Below are positions 11,824 through 24,200 of a stretch of DNA of 64,000 nucleotides, piece by piece. Within the stretch, counting starts at the first letter, position 1, and each line of letters starts with the position of its first letter. A model generated the notes under the pieces. The model worked only from the letters and a program-made list of their open reading frames with translations. It was not told the origin of the DNA and made no database searches. The position numbers were made by a program, and so were the translations under genes. The DNA comes from Todiramphus chloris collaris (Eukaryota > Chordata > Aves > Coraciiformes > Alcedinidae): positions 310,001 to 374,000 of the forward strand of contig JANVCC010000048.1 of the NCBI GenBank assembly GCA_025345505.1, read 5' to 3'.

Positions 11824-13999
11824 ACACTTTTCTCTCCCCTAGCAGAGAGCATTTTCAGAAGTACCAACCCATTTGCAAGGGTTTTTTCTATGTTTTTCTT
11901 TTCATTGTCACAACTCAACAGAGCGGAGGGGAGCGGGAGGGGAGGAGGAGAGAACACTTTGCCCTTTCCAAGCGCTCCCTGATGTTGCCTACCCCACACC
12001 AGGGTGGCAAAGCCCGTGCTCTGTATGTAGCAGGACAGGCTTCCCCAGGGCCTCAGCCCTGCACGCAGCACTCAGCAAGAGGGAATCAATGAGAGCTGTC
12101 CCTCGGCTCCCCGCTGCCCTGCACCCCGCGTCTCCCTCGATAGCGTACGCGCCTACGCAAACCGCGTGGTCTTCCCGCGACTATCCCCCCGTGAAAGCCA
12201 TCGCGGTACCCCAACAGTGGAAGGTGGCACCAACAGCCAAAGCTACACAAACAGCTTTCACAGCTTGGCAAAAGCAATACAGGAAAACTAAGTATTTCGG
12301 CTAAGCCCTATGTCATCGTTCCTGGTGTGGAATGGTGCCTGTGCTCTTCTGATTGTAAAACACTGCATGCATTTCTATATTTTCACATTGCCAGAATATC
12401 AGACATGCATATCTGAAACACAAAATAACCTTTCAGTGGCATAAGCCCAGCAAGCATCAGACAGGTCTCCCTGTCACGCTGTAGCCTTTAGATAGTGGAC
12501 TCTGAAATGCCAACACCCATCGCTCTTATTCTTTCCATCGCTGTTTCCCGTAGGGTGGCTTTATCTGTTGGGACAGCTTAGTATTTTTCCCCAAAGAAGC
12601 CAATATTCTTTACTCTGTCATTTATCTTTATCCTTTTGAAAACATTTTTTTTCCATCATGCATTTTCTATTGCCATTATTCTCCATTATAGCCATCATAT
12701 GGTCAGTAATAGTATTTTTTCTTAGTCTTTTTTGTAACCCTATCTCATTTAGGTTTTCCACATTCACTTAACCTGTTCCTGTTTTTCAGTGAGTTCTGGC
12801 ATCAGTACCTCTGCACATTCCTTGTAACACATCTGGTGCAAAATGACACAATTCCAAATTGTTCAAAGATATACTTCTGTTCATTTTCTCTTTGTCCATA
12901 AGTAACTGGAAAACAAGCAAATTAGGAGCCACTGTAGCTGGAACGACCTGATGAGACAACTGCTGGCTGGGCCAGCTGGCTATGGGGCAGTCCCAGAGGC
13001 AGCCGTGGGCAAGGAGCCCACCTATGCCCATACCTTTTTTGTGTTGGACATTCAAGTAAGACCCTTCTTTCCAGCGCGTTTCTTTCTCAAAGTGCTAAAC
13101 TTATTGAGAGGAACGGAACAAAGCGTACGAGGAGACAGCCTGGGCTCCAGCCCCAGTGTGGATGGGGTAGACTGGAAAGTGATGAATGAGCCCTGGGAAA
13201 AACCTTCCCTCCTGGGCACAGGCGGTGGGTGAGGCAGGCTGCTCCCACCGTGCTCGCGGCACAGCCTCCTAAGGGCATCGCTTCTGTGCTGGCTGCGGGG
13301 AGGGTGCCCGTGCTTGCAGAGGGAAGAGAAACTGTGCCCTAGAAGCAGCGAGGCCCTGGCCAGTGCTGTATTTTATCTGCTGGATTTCTTTAGTTCAACC
13401 CAGACATGTTCTTGTAGGTCTGTACATTTAAAGGCAGCTGTCTGCTGATCTGCAACCGTTACAGTTTGATTACTTGGGAAAGCTGATGAAAGAAAACCAG
13501 TCAAACATGTCTTATGTGCACAAAAAAAGTCCTGCAAAAAGACTAAGTTGGCAATATGTAATGACCCCAAGAGGATAAGGAAAAAGAAGTTATCAGTTGG
13601 AGGGTGAAAGCATTAAGCAGTGAAAACAAATTATAAACTTATTTCAGATTGCGGACACAAGACAAAAGCCAGACACTGGTACAATAAACACCACACTCAC
13701 TGGAATTAGGAGCAGAAGCATTCGGTTTTCAATCAAACTACTGATGTTTTACTTCACCACGCGGGTGTTTAACCTTCCAGGCTTCACCCTGCTTTCAGTT
13801 TGCCTTTGAAAGGACAGAAATGCTAAAGCAGAAAGCTTTTCTGCACTGCCAGCTCCAAAACATACTCATCCAACGGTCCCGCTATGCAAAACTTTGAAAC
13901 ACTCATTTCTGTGCCAGCAGATGGCTGGTACCCGGTCAGAGATTTAACCTCTCCAGGGCCAGATACACCACCAGAGTATTTCCAGGCAGGACTGGCATG

Positions 14000-14782
14000 C
14001 TAAGGGCCCTCTGCCAGCCACCTCTGTGCTGCCCCTCACTCACAAACCCTGACTGCAGCCGCGCTCCAGGCCGGGGCAGAGCGCCTGGAAAGCTGCCTGG
14101 GGAAAAGGCCCCGGGGGGGCTGGGGACCCTGCTGAACATCAGCCAGCAGCGTGCCCGGGTGGCCGAGACAGACAGGATGGCCTGGATCAGGAATGGTGTG
14201 TCCAGAAGGACTAGGGCAGGGATTGTCCCATCCCCTGCACTCAGCACTGGGGAGGCCACCCCTCAGATCCTGGGGTCAGTTCTGGGCCCCTCTCTCCCAG
14301 CAGGACATTGAGGGGCTGGAGCGTGGCCAGAGAAGGGCAACGGAGCTGGGGAAGGGGCTGGAGCACAAGGGTGCTGAGGAGCGGCTGAGGGCCCTGGGCT
14401 TGTTCAGCCTGGAGAGAAGGAGGCTGAGGGGAGACCTTCTGGCTCTGACAGCTCCTGACAGGAGGCTGGAGCCAGGGGGGTCGGGCTCTGCTCCCAAGGA
14501 ACAAGCGACAGCACAAGAGGAAACAACCACAAGTTGTGCCAGGGAGTTTTAGGTTGGACCTGAGGAACAATTTCTTCCAGCCCCTGGAGGGTTCCCCAGG
14601 GCTGTGCCAGGCTGCCCAGGGCAGGGTGGACTCCCCATGACCCCTGGAGGGGTTTCCAAGCCCCCCGTGGAGCTGTGGTGCTGAGGGACAGGGGCAGTGG
14701 TGCCCTGGCACTGCTGGGTTCATGGCTGGACTCAACGATATCAAAGATCTCTTCCAACGAAAACGATTCTAAGATTCTATAA
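14000..14782 (+). mobile_element. CR1 LINE, 5'-truncated, with intact 3' end
   Basis: The plus strand matches the 3' part of avian CR1 as I know it: the ORF2 C-terminal coding region, then the short 3' untranslated part ending ATCAAAGATCTCTTCCAACG and a terminal repeat of the GATTCTA(A/T) type at about 14764-14780. The 5' boundary near 14000 is approximate because homology fades into unique DNA. 5' truncation is the usual fate of CR1 insertions. Single-base changes and short indels interrupt the coding part, so the copy is old and inactive. No clear target-site duplication was seen, as expected for CR1. Confidence 0.88.
14151..14552 (+). pseudogene. CR1 ORF2 C-terminal remnant
   Basis: This frame within the CR1 copy still reads through 133 codons and contains the motif [15 protein letters not shown] at 14394-14438, which I recognise from the C-terminal portion of CR1 ORF2, downstream of the reverse transcriptase core. 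Just upstream, [20 protein letters not shown] corresponds to the preceding conserved block. The N-terminal endonuclease and reverse transcriptase catalytic domains are absent because of truncation, and the frame departs from the family after about 14450, so no functional protein is expected. The start of the open frame is arbitrary. Confidence 0.75.
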
Positions 14783-17324
14783 GATGCTGTCAGCTATAAC
14801 TGTTTATTTTATGCAGTATGGCAGTAGGGACTGAAAAGAAGGTATCTGCCCAACAGCAGTAAACGGCAGAGGTTGAACTTCAAGGTTTGCTGGGACAGTC
14901 CTCCCTGCACACACCCCAGAGGCAATGCACCGTGGGTGCTCACGCCTCTGGTGTCTTACAGAAAAAGAAATACCTGTGCTGGAAATGAAGAGCAGCCAAC
15001 AAGGAAGGAGAAAAAGATGTAGTGCTTACAAACTATTAAAGGCGTTTAAACATTCATCTGGAAAAAAGTGGAAAAATCTGTTAGCTAAGTCATTGCAACC
15101 CATTTCAAGTGTCCCTTTCTCTTCTATACAACATCAAAAATCAGGTGACAAGGTACCTTAAAGATTACAATCTCCCCAAAATAAATACCGTGGGAAGGAG
15201 CGAGTATATACCTTAATTGGTAGTGACCTAAGCAAGTTCTCTCCTGAAACTCTGGAAGGCACAGCTTGCCTGTAAATCTGAAAGCAGCCCAGACGATCAG
15301 TAAGCAGCAGTGAGAGGTCACTTGCCAGTCTCTGGTTACACGGCGAGTGCCAGCGCCTGGTGAGCTGCGGACGCGAAGGGAGAGCGGCAGGGCTCCCGTG
15401 ACGGCACGAGGGGCCGCAGGTACAGAGGCAGAGGGACTGCAGCCCCCCAGCTCAGGGGATTTTACAGGTGCCACATCCCAAGTAACTCCGTATTTCCCCT
15501 CTGCTGCACTTCAGAAATGAAGATGTGGAGTTTTGTTAATTTGTCTGGAAATCAGACTCATGATACTTAATTTTAGCCATGTATATGCTTGACATTTGTT
15601 CTGCAGGGATGATTGATGCTTCCTCTGGAATCAGCAGTAAGAGACAGGCACTTTCAGCTCGTGATTCACTGGATCCTAAAATAGGTTTATAAAACAGGAA
15701 TCTCCAGGGATGATTCAATCCACATCCCCTGACTAGGACTGAACTTAGCAGCTAAAGTTAAACGAAATATATTCCATTCAAACTTACCAATCGCCACACA
15801 AGAATATCTGCCAACCAGAGAACAAGAGATACAGCTGAGGAAAGGATACGTAGTGAAAAAGCCTCATTTCTGGGCATTAGAAGGTTTATTACATACAATT
15901 AGCATTCACTGCCTCTTGAAAAGCTCACCCTTTAACCACACCATTTATGTAAAAGGCCATAGGAAAGGTAAGAAAATAAGTACCACAATCAGATCACTCA
16001 TCACACAGCATCTATTTTAAACTTCTAGGGATGGGGAATTACAAACAGAACCATAATGCTTGCACAAATGCAGAACTTCTATGCGACCAAAATTAATATA
16101 CTAAACAATATAATAAACTGTGTAACCTCAGGGGGCTGCTTCTCTACAGATGTCCATGCAAAAGTCAGGCAGACAGGCAAAACAACATCAAATTCCCCAG
16201 TTTACAGATAAAGTTTCTTTGGTTTGTCAATTTTCTTCTTTATCAAACAAAGCAAAAAGCTTTGCATGTAACAAAGCCTGTATTTTCTGAAATATAAATA
16301 CTCTGAAGGATTAGCCGATTAAGCAAAATAAAAGAAGCATTAAGTAACATCAAAAGAGAAGAAACAGTCAACAGTATTGTGAAGTGAGAGATCCCTGCAC
16401 CCGATACTGGCAATGGTCAACAGCCACGGCGAGTACAACAACTCCTAGGACCTCCTAGCACTGCACTGATGGAAACGCAGCGGGCCTCGCACAGCCCTCT
16501 GCTCGGCAAAGGCTGAGCAGCACAGCACAGGGCCCTCACTCCACCAGCAAGACACGACGTGCAGACTCAAAGGTCTCATTGTGCAAGCCCTGGCACACTA
16601 GACCTGCACGGATTATTGTTGTTAATATGCATGCACTGTTCTGCAGAACGCGCTGCAGGCGCGTTGCTTCGGAGCGCGGCGAAACGAGCCGGTTGAAAAC
16701 GCGTTGAAAATCCCTCATCTCCAGAAAGCAGGCCAGATATACATGAGAAAGGAAAAGCAACCTCGGACAAAAAGATTACAAGGCCGTGAAATACATATCT
16801 AAACTGAAGCCAGTTACAGATCTGTGAGGAAAAGCTGTACCCTGCTGGAGGGAAGCATCCATCCTTCTGAGCCCCCAGGAGCACCCCCAGCCAGAGCAGC
16901 TTGGCACGGGGACCCAGCTACACATGCCCAGCAGCATTCTTTGAGTGCAATCAGATGTGTCCAGATGGCTTGAAGGCATGTCTAGGATCCAGCGATTCCG
17001 CTGGAACCAGAAAATAACCTCTTCTGAGAGGTACACAGTGATCTCAGCCATCCAGCGAGAAGCGGTGCCGCTGGAGTTAAAGAAAAGGCATTTCCCACCC
17101 GCTATTACCCTACAATTCCATGTACTTTTTCCCACACTTTGGAAAACACTCCCTATTGAGGGAAGTAATGTGGCAGCTGTTATTAAAATCTGACCGCTGT
17201 GATATTAAGATAATAGTTTTTGACAGAGCCATGCTAAATGTCATCCCTCATTCTTCCATGTCACTACCAGTAAATCAATACCAGAAACTAATTTATTGCT
17301 GGCAGAAAAGTCCTCCTGTCTTTT

Positions 17325-17480
17325 GATTGACGTAAATTAGCAAGCTAAATAACACGGGATTATCTGAAGTCGACTGCTATTTGCATTAGTCCTGCAGAGG
17401 TCACGGAGCAGACGGTATGCATACCTGGCAAAGTCCCCTACCGACAGCAAAGTTTAGTTTACATGTAAAATATAAACCAG
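17325..17480. promoter_or_regulatory. Candidate conserved non-coding element
   Basis: Words such as GACGTAAATTAGCAAGC, GCTATTTGCATTAG and a CAGAGGTCA nuclear-receptor-like half site occur within about 80 bp. The block is non-coding and CpG-poor. Function is inferred from texture only. Confidence 0.22.
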
Positions 17481-18456
17481 GCTATTTTTATTGCTAGGAG
17501 TTTTACATTCCTCCTTCGCCCCAGCAGGCTGGTCCCGCTCCGGCTTCACCAGCGCCGCACCACTGGCACCACCGCAGACAACGCTGTGCTGCGCGGGATA
17601 CAGATCACACCAGAAAGAAAAAAGGACCAAATAAACGCACAGCTAAGGGCTGGGCCTTGGGAAAAACCCAAATCCTAACGCTGCACAGGACTGGCAGCAT
17701 TCCGTGGAGTCAGAGCTGCAGCTCTCGCTTGCACTCGCGCTGCCCAGAAATAGCAGAGCCGCGCCGGGCAGCCCCGGAGGCTTCCTCAGACACACGGCAA
17801 CCACGCGCTGACGGCCTGCAGAAATTAAAACCCTTCTGCCATTTCCAGCTCGCCAGGGCTCCCTTCCCCTCCCCTGGCTTTGCTGATCACCGCCAAGTAC
17901 TCTCCAGCCTGCTGTCAAGTCCAGTCCTTCCCAGTGGGATGATGAACGCCCCCTCCCTTACCCCTCCCCGAGCTGTAAATACCCATCTTTATATAAAAAT
18001 AGAGGAGCTGCTTTGTAGCAGGTGACTAGCTGATTTGTTTGGAGGAGTGTATGACAATCCTGAAGCCAGGAAAGAAGCCTTCACGCCCACCCCTGTCCCT
18101 AATTAGGGGAGAAATAAGGCCTCCTGTCACGTACGCCCCAGCCGTACAAAGAAGTCCCGCGTGACGTAGCAGACAGCGTGCTCAGATGAAAGGGAAATGC
18201 AAAAGGCAGCACAGCCCTGCTTACTGCCACCGTCAAAAAGGAAGGAAGAACGAGTGTTGAACAGCAGTGGCAGTAAGAGGCAGAGATCACCAAAATCGTG
18301 CTTTTTTCACAAAAGACTTGAGGGTTCAAAGACTTCTGGGTTCCTTGCAAGTGTTCTGCTTTAGGACAAGCTGTTACGTCACCCCACGAAACATCTCCCA
18401 ACCTTAATTTTTCTTAGGGAAGTTAAAAAAGCTGATAGAAAAGCCAAAAAAAATTA

Positions 18457-18470
18457 TTTTTTTTTTTTTT
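18457..18470. repeat. Poly-T tract
   Basis: A homopolymer run of 14 T is flanked by AT-rich sequence. No retroposed gene copy was recognised next to it. Confidence 0.9.
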
Positions 18471-20089
18471 AAATAATAAACCTCGAACTGAAGGATTTTA
18501 GTATATTACTGCACATGAAAACAGAAAGGCTGCGAACACAACCGAAGCTCAGGCATCAACATTATCATGGAAGCTATTCTAACTAAAATAGAAGCACTCA
18601 ATTTAGCACACATTTGTCTCTGCTTTATTAAGTCGCAGGGATGTCCATGCAGAAATACTTCTGCATCCTGAAAAACAGCCTGTTATATCTAACTACACCA
18701 GCTGACCAAACCCTGACATCCTTGGCGACGAGCGAGCCTCTGTTGAACACCTTAGAGTCAGAGCTGGGTATTCTGGCAGAACACCCCAGAAGTCAGTGCA
18801 GAGACGAGGTCTGTATACTTTCAAGGATGAATCCATTTTCTGCAGTCGCTCGGTTCGCCGACACTTTCTTTCGTGCGTTTGCCATGCAGCGCTTTGCCGT
18901 CGCCCTTGGAAGAGTTTTCCAGTCCCGCTCACGAGCTGCAGGTTGCACGCCAAGGCTTGGCTTCTGCTTTAGATAATTCACTTTTCAGCTACCTCCTTAA
19001 AAGAGAACTGGAAAGGTAAAGGGTTTCTTCCCTACTTGAAGGTCAGAGGAACACACATATATACATCCCGAGGCTCGTCACAAGGAGCTGTCTGCAGCGG
19101 GCGGGTGGAGGACGTGAGGAACCGCACACCAACCTACAGAAACACGCAGTCCTTCAGCAGCTTTACACGGGCAGGAGAAAAAGTACAAAGGAGAGAATGA
19201 AGCAAAGCGTGATTCTGTGCCAGGAAGGGCGGAAGCAGAGAGAGGGTGCCCAGAGATGACACCCAGCACCGGGCAGGGACAGAATGGCAGCTGAGCGAGA
19301 AGGTGGCAGCCGCTGGGGTGCTGCCTGCACTCAACCAGAAGGATCTGAGAAATACTTCTCTTGTGAGTTCAAGTTGGAAAGCATAGAAGGCCCCACGAAA
19401 GCGAGCATCAGCGCTCACCCCTGGTGCAGGTCCCGTGGCCCTTTGCCTCTAGAACCCTTCCCAGGCCACTCTCTACCCATTACCAGCAGCAATGGTTCGC
19501 TTTTTCTTTGGATGCCAACCCGATGTTGGCATCACAGGGAAGCTGTGATGATGTGAAGCTTGTTGGCAAGCTGTCACACAGGGAACACGACTCATGCCAG
19601 TCATGGCTTTTTCACCAGCAAAAACCATCCTACAGACATTTAATGGGATAACCACATGTGAGCAAAACCTGAAAAAGGTCTAGTTACCTGCAGCTCGGCG
19701 AGCCAAGCTCCAGCCCAGAGCAACGGCACGCTCCTCTGCAGCCTGTCCCCTCCAAGCACTCCCAGTTTCCTCCAGATCCCCCCGCGGGAAACCGGCCCTA
19801 ACGCCCCACGCTTCCTGACTGCCCCATTACACGTAAGTCATTCTACAACCCTTACACCTACACGTAGCTTAAAATGTCATTGCAGTCCAGAGCAAGCTCT
19901 CCCATCCATGGGTTTCTCTGCCCCAGGGCGCTCTGTGGCAGCGTGGCGTGGGCAGTGCCGAGCAGGGCTGCCTGCGAACACACCAGCTCAGCTTAGGATC
20001 CAGGCATCAGATCATCACTCCTGACCCCGAAGGAAATTACTCAGAGAACTTAAAAACGTGAGCAAGACTCCTGCCACAGACAGAATGCA

Positions 20090-20215
20090 GCCCGTCATTT
20101 GCTCGTCATGCCAAATTAATAATCTACACAATTAAATGCTTGCAATTAGCAGGCGTGTATTATTTTTGCAGTGTACGTCTGTAATTGCTAATGTAGAATA
20201 AAATCCCTGAAAACC
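20090..20215. promoter_or_regulatory. Candidate conserved non-coding element
   Basis: The block holds a dense series of homeodomain-type cores: AAATTAATAATC, AATTAAATG, CAATTAGC and TGTAATTGCTAATG. The non-coding context and low CpG content fit a developmental enhancer. There is no evidence beyond motif density. Confidence 0.25.
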
Positions 20216-21243
20216 GTCTGGGGGTTCATTGGAGGGATTTATTGAAATTCCATGGAGCCTTACAACAAGTGCCACCAAAATGGAACAATGTCTACAGGAG
20301 GAAAACTACAGACATTTAATTACCGAACAAGGATTTAATCAAACCTTTCTATTTTCCTTCATGATAACAAAAGATGTTTCGGCACCAGGCCAGGAAAATA
20401 ACTGTAAATTTACATGTCCTTTGCTTCTGATGAAAAGAGGTTAAAAATTCATTTTTAGCTCAATGTACTAATTATTTAAAATCTCTGACATGAACTGTTG
20501 AAATGTTAAGTGTATTTAAAATTTAAATTTGAAAGAAGAGGGGAAAAAAGGGATAATACTGAAAAAAATAGCCCCTTTCTCTTCTCCACGGGCTCTTACG
20601 GATTGCTAGCTTTCATAGTAAACCTATTCCTAAAATGCAGTCAAAACGTGGTATGGTTTTCAAATCCCCACAGCTGGCCCTCTCTGGGTTATGCAGCCAG
20701 CCCAGCCCAGCACACAAACTCCTGGCAGGAATTCTGCACGTCACTGACTTCCAGTCAAGGTGTTTTCGAGAGAAACATAAAGCTTTGCATTTCTTCTGTC
20801 ATGGAGCAATTTCCCTCATTGGTTAAGTTGAAGAAATCTTTCCAATCATAGGAGTGGTCTAAACACTACCACCTAATTATACAATTCCCTGGAATCTGTG
20901 GCCGTGCAAGCATTCCACTGCCCATTTACGCACATTTCCTCACACATACATGGTCAGCTACATCTGTCCCCAATACTGTGCTCTCCCACCTGCAGCCTCT
21001 CTTTAAAAAATGTATGAACCAAGCCAACTGCAAAGCTCTTTTCTGTGGAGATTGTCAGTGGCTCAGATCTGCCCTCATCCCACAGGCACGGGTGATGTTT
21101 GTAACTGGGACAAAGCACAGAAGTGAAGTACAAAGGCTTCCCAAAATACCCAAACTGATTAAAAATGTTAGTGTTGTTCCATGCTTTTTAAACTATATAG
21201 ATTTAGGCTCAGCATCAATTCCATCCTTCCATTCTTGAATGAC

Positions 21244-21253
21244 NNNNNNNNNN
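21244..21253. other. Assembly gap of 10 N
   Basis: Exactly ten N characters interrupt the sequence, followed by a run of nine T. A round number of N usually stands for a gap of unknown or estimated size. The neighbouring homopolymer is a plausible cause of assembly failure. Confidence 0.97.
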
Positions 21254-24200
21254 TTTTTTTTTCATAACAAAGTAAACCTTTTCCTAAGTAGAATAACAAG
21301 AAATAAAGTTTTAAGGAAAAAAAGGGGAAAAAATTGCCTAGCATGACAATAACTTGGATTCACACAATTTTTGACAACCACCATGTACACATTTATCAGA
21401 AAGACTAAGTACTTCAGACAAGAAGGATGCTGCTCTTAATGTAACACATGTGTCAAGAACACAATGCTTGGCCAGTGACTTTGAGAACAAAGGTCTAAGC
21501 TGTAATCTGAGTTCTGAAAGAAAGAGAATCAGCCAAAACACTATTAGGGGAATTTTCTTTACTACACTACCGTCTCCCAGAAACCTCCAGCAGTTAAACT
21601 CTGTGCACTCAAGGAGTTCTCTCCACCCGAACAACTACCTTGCAAAAGTGACTCAGGCTCTCTGGGATGGGAGAGACTAATTTTCAGAGATAATTTTTCC
21701 TCCACTACTGCACATTAGCAGGTTTTGGACATTTAAATGTTGAAAATAATCCAGTCTCTAGGAAAGGCAGCCCATGGGAGCGAGCCTCTGAACTGGGTGT
21801 CTGTAGCAAACCAAGTGAGTAGATCACCCCAGCGAGCATGACTGCAGAGCCGAGCGCCGCGGGCAGCGCGCATCCCTCCATCCCAGGAGATACCTGTCTT
21901 TCTTCAGAGCAGCTTTCCACCTCCAGTCTGAAATCTCCTCTCCATTGCTTTGCAGAAATGCCATCACTTGGCTGTTCCCATGACCTACTTACTCAAGAAC
22001 GCATCTTCTCCTTCTGGAAGCAACTTAACACTATCTACTGATAAAAAGCTAAAAGCAGATAAGGAATGCTCTCTACAGACTGATGGTGACAAGATACTTG
22101 GAAATAAAAATAAGACAAGGTTTATGAGTATTCCAGTGTATCTGCAGCAAAATGGCATATACCTACATTCAGCTGACAGGAAACCAGCTGCAGTTCTTTT
22201 AAAGAACAGTACTGGAAAAATCGTAATAGATGAAGAAGCAGGAGGCTAAATTAAGTCTGCAGTGCTTTAAAGCAGCATGTATGAACTGCGAGACATCATC
22301 CTGACAGAGGCCAGAACGCTCCAGGACAGTATCCCCGTTCCACCACTAGCATCAGCAGAGAAAGGTGCTTAAGCTCATGCTTAACTTCAAGCCCTCAGCT
22401 GACCCTAGTAGCTACGGTTTATCAGTTTGACAGTCTGCCATTCCAACTCAGCTGACAACAGCCAAGCACAAGCACAATATTCACATGCTTAAAATTACTA
22501 GTGCTCAAGTGCCTCGAGGTATTGGTTCCATATCCCACCTCATCGTTTAATTAAACCGCCACGTTGCCCAGGTCATAGGTATTTCTGAGCACCGAGGAAT
22601 GTCTAAATGACTGTCACAACTTGCTCCTCTGTTCCTAAAAATATAGCAGGAAGATGCTTTAAAATGTCAAAATGTTATGAACGATTTTGATGCATTTACC
22701 AGTTCTCACTATTTCAGCTAGCTGCTGTCAACCGCGTCTGAGTGTATCTGCCAGTCAAACAGATAGCAGATACCACGGCACCACGGAAAATGTTCTTGCA
22801 CGCTGCTATGGATGGTATGTATGGCGCAGCATGTTACACCTCACGTGGTTAGATAGGACAAGTCACCACATTTAAAGGTGTTAAATGTTAATACATTTGT
22901 CAAGTATCACACGGTGGTCTCCTTGGCTGGCTTAGCTGCTGGAAAGCCATCTTGCCTAAAAAGTGCCTCAGTCTGAAGTTCTGCTTTTTACCTTGGCACG
23001 GTCTAAACTCCTACAAATTACTGTTTGTGGCTGTGTAAATTTATTCCTGCAAGTTCAGAAGACACAGATGCCTGTTGGAGGGGAAGACAAGTATAGTCTA
23101 AATTAGAGCCCGTGCTTGCTGCTAGCGCTGGATCGGGAACGGAACGCTGTCCATCACAACACCTGCACGCTTTGAGCTGCACCTCCTGCAGCACCCGCTC
23201 CTTTCCTTCCCGAAGGGGCAACAACTCAAACACGGCAGTGTCTTCATTTCCCTGACCAAAACTTACTTCATCAAAACACCCTGAATCTAAACAAGGGGAA
23301 TTAAAGGTGCTAGCACCAGCTCACTGCTACTGGAACAGGGCTGAAACGGGATCAGAGCGCACCGGTGAGCTGGCTGTGCTAGGGCTGCACCCTGCCTCCT
23401 GGTGCATACCCATACTCAGATCACTTCATGGGCTTTCCCAACCACAGTCAAGATTTTTTTTTTCTCTGTTTTTCTATCTTAGACAGTATCAATAGAAGTT
23501 TCTAATAGGATTTTGCAATTTGGGACAAAGCAGAATAGTCAAATGTCTGCTCACTTCATATGAAACTGGGTTTGGTTTTTCTACTATGTATTTAAATTTC
23601 ATAATTTTTACTGGGGAAAAAAAGATTTATAATGAAGAGGTCTTATTTAAGTAAAATACTGTATTTAGAATTCTTTATTAGACTTGCATTTTGCTCTAAC
23701 ACTATCACACGCTATACCAGCAAAATATAACCCCACTTTGTGCCAGCACTAATACTTGAAGTTCTGCTAGAGCAATCCTGCTGTGGACATTTCTGTTACA
23801 CCTCCTGACTGCTTCTTGCCTGGAGTAAATATAAAAATTGCTTAAAAGCTCAGATTTGCAAACACTCAGTGCACTCCTCCCGAGATCTGAAGATGAAGGT
23901 GGGCTGGCTGAGGCTGCGGCCCCGAGCTGGCCGGACGTCAGGCTCCTGTCCCCGACGACGGGGCAGCCACGTCCCCGCTGTGCGGCACGCAGGGCTCCAG
24001 CTGCCCGTGGGCAGGGTGGGCACTCAGCAGGGAACCCAGTCCTGCACACACAGCATACCCTGTGGAGCCCTTCTCAACTAAAATCTGTTACTAATAGTCA
24101 TTGCACTGGAAAGGTATTCCTTAGCTTACACTTCCTATGCGAAAATGAAAACCAAATTCCTTCTCTTCCACTGCTAAGCAAAGTTTTAGCAAAAAAAAAC

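Larger units (their letters stand above)
7895..13999. other. Non-coding DNA, no gene recognised
   Basis: The interval is largely AT-rich from 8.5 to 10.6 kb and more GC-rich from 10.7 to 12.3 kb. It holds a regulatory-looking block at 9060-9300 and a long open frame in GC-rich DNA at 11053-11823. No domain, tRNA or additional CR1 or LTR was recognised. Confidence 0.55.
14783..21243. other. Non-coding DNA, no gene recognised
   Basis: Mixed-composition DNA runs up to the assembly gap. It includes candidate regulatory blocks at 17325-17480 and 20090-20215, and a T14 run at 18457-18470. The open frames at 16.5-17.2 kb and 17.6-18.0 kb show no recognisable domain. Confidence 0.55.

Noticed and set aside
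16776-17193. Opposing 119- and 82-codon frames as an exon
   Set aside because: Neither translation resembles a known family and no convincing splice sites flank the open segment.
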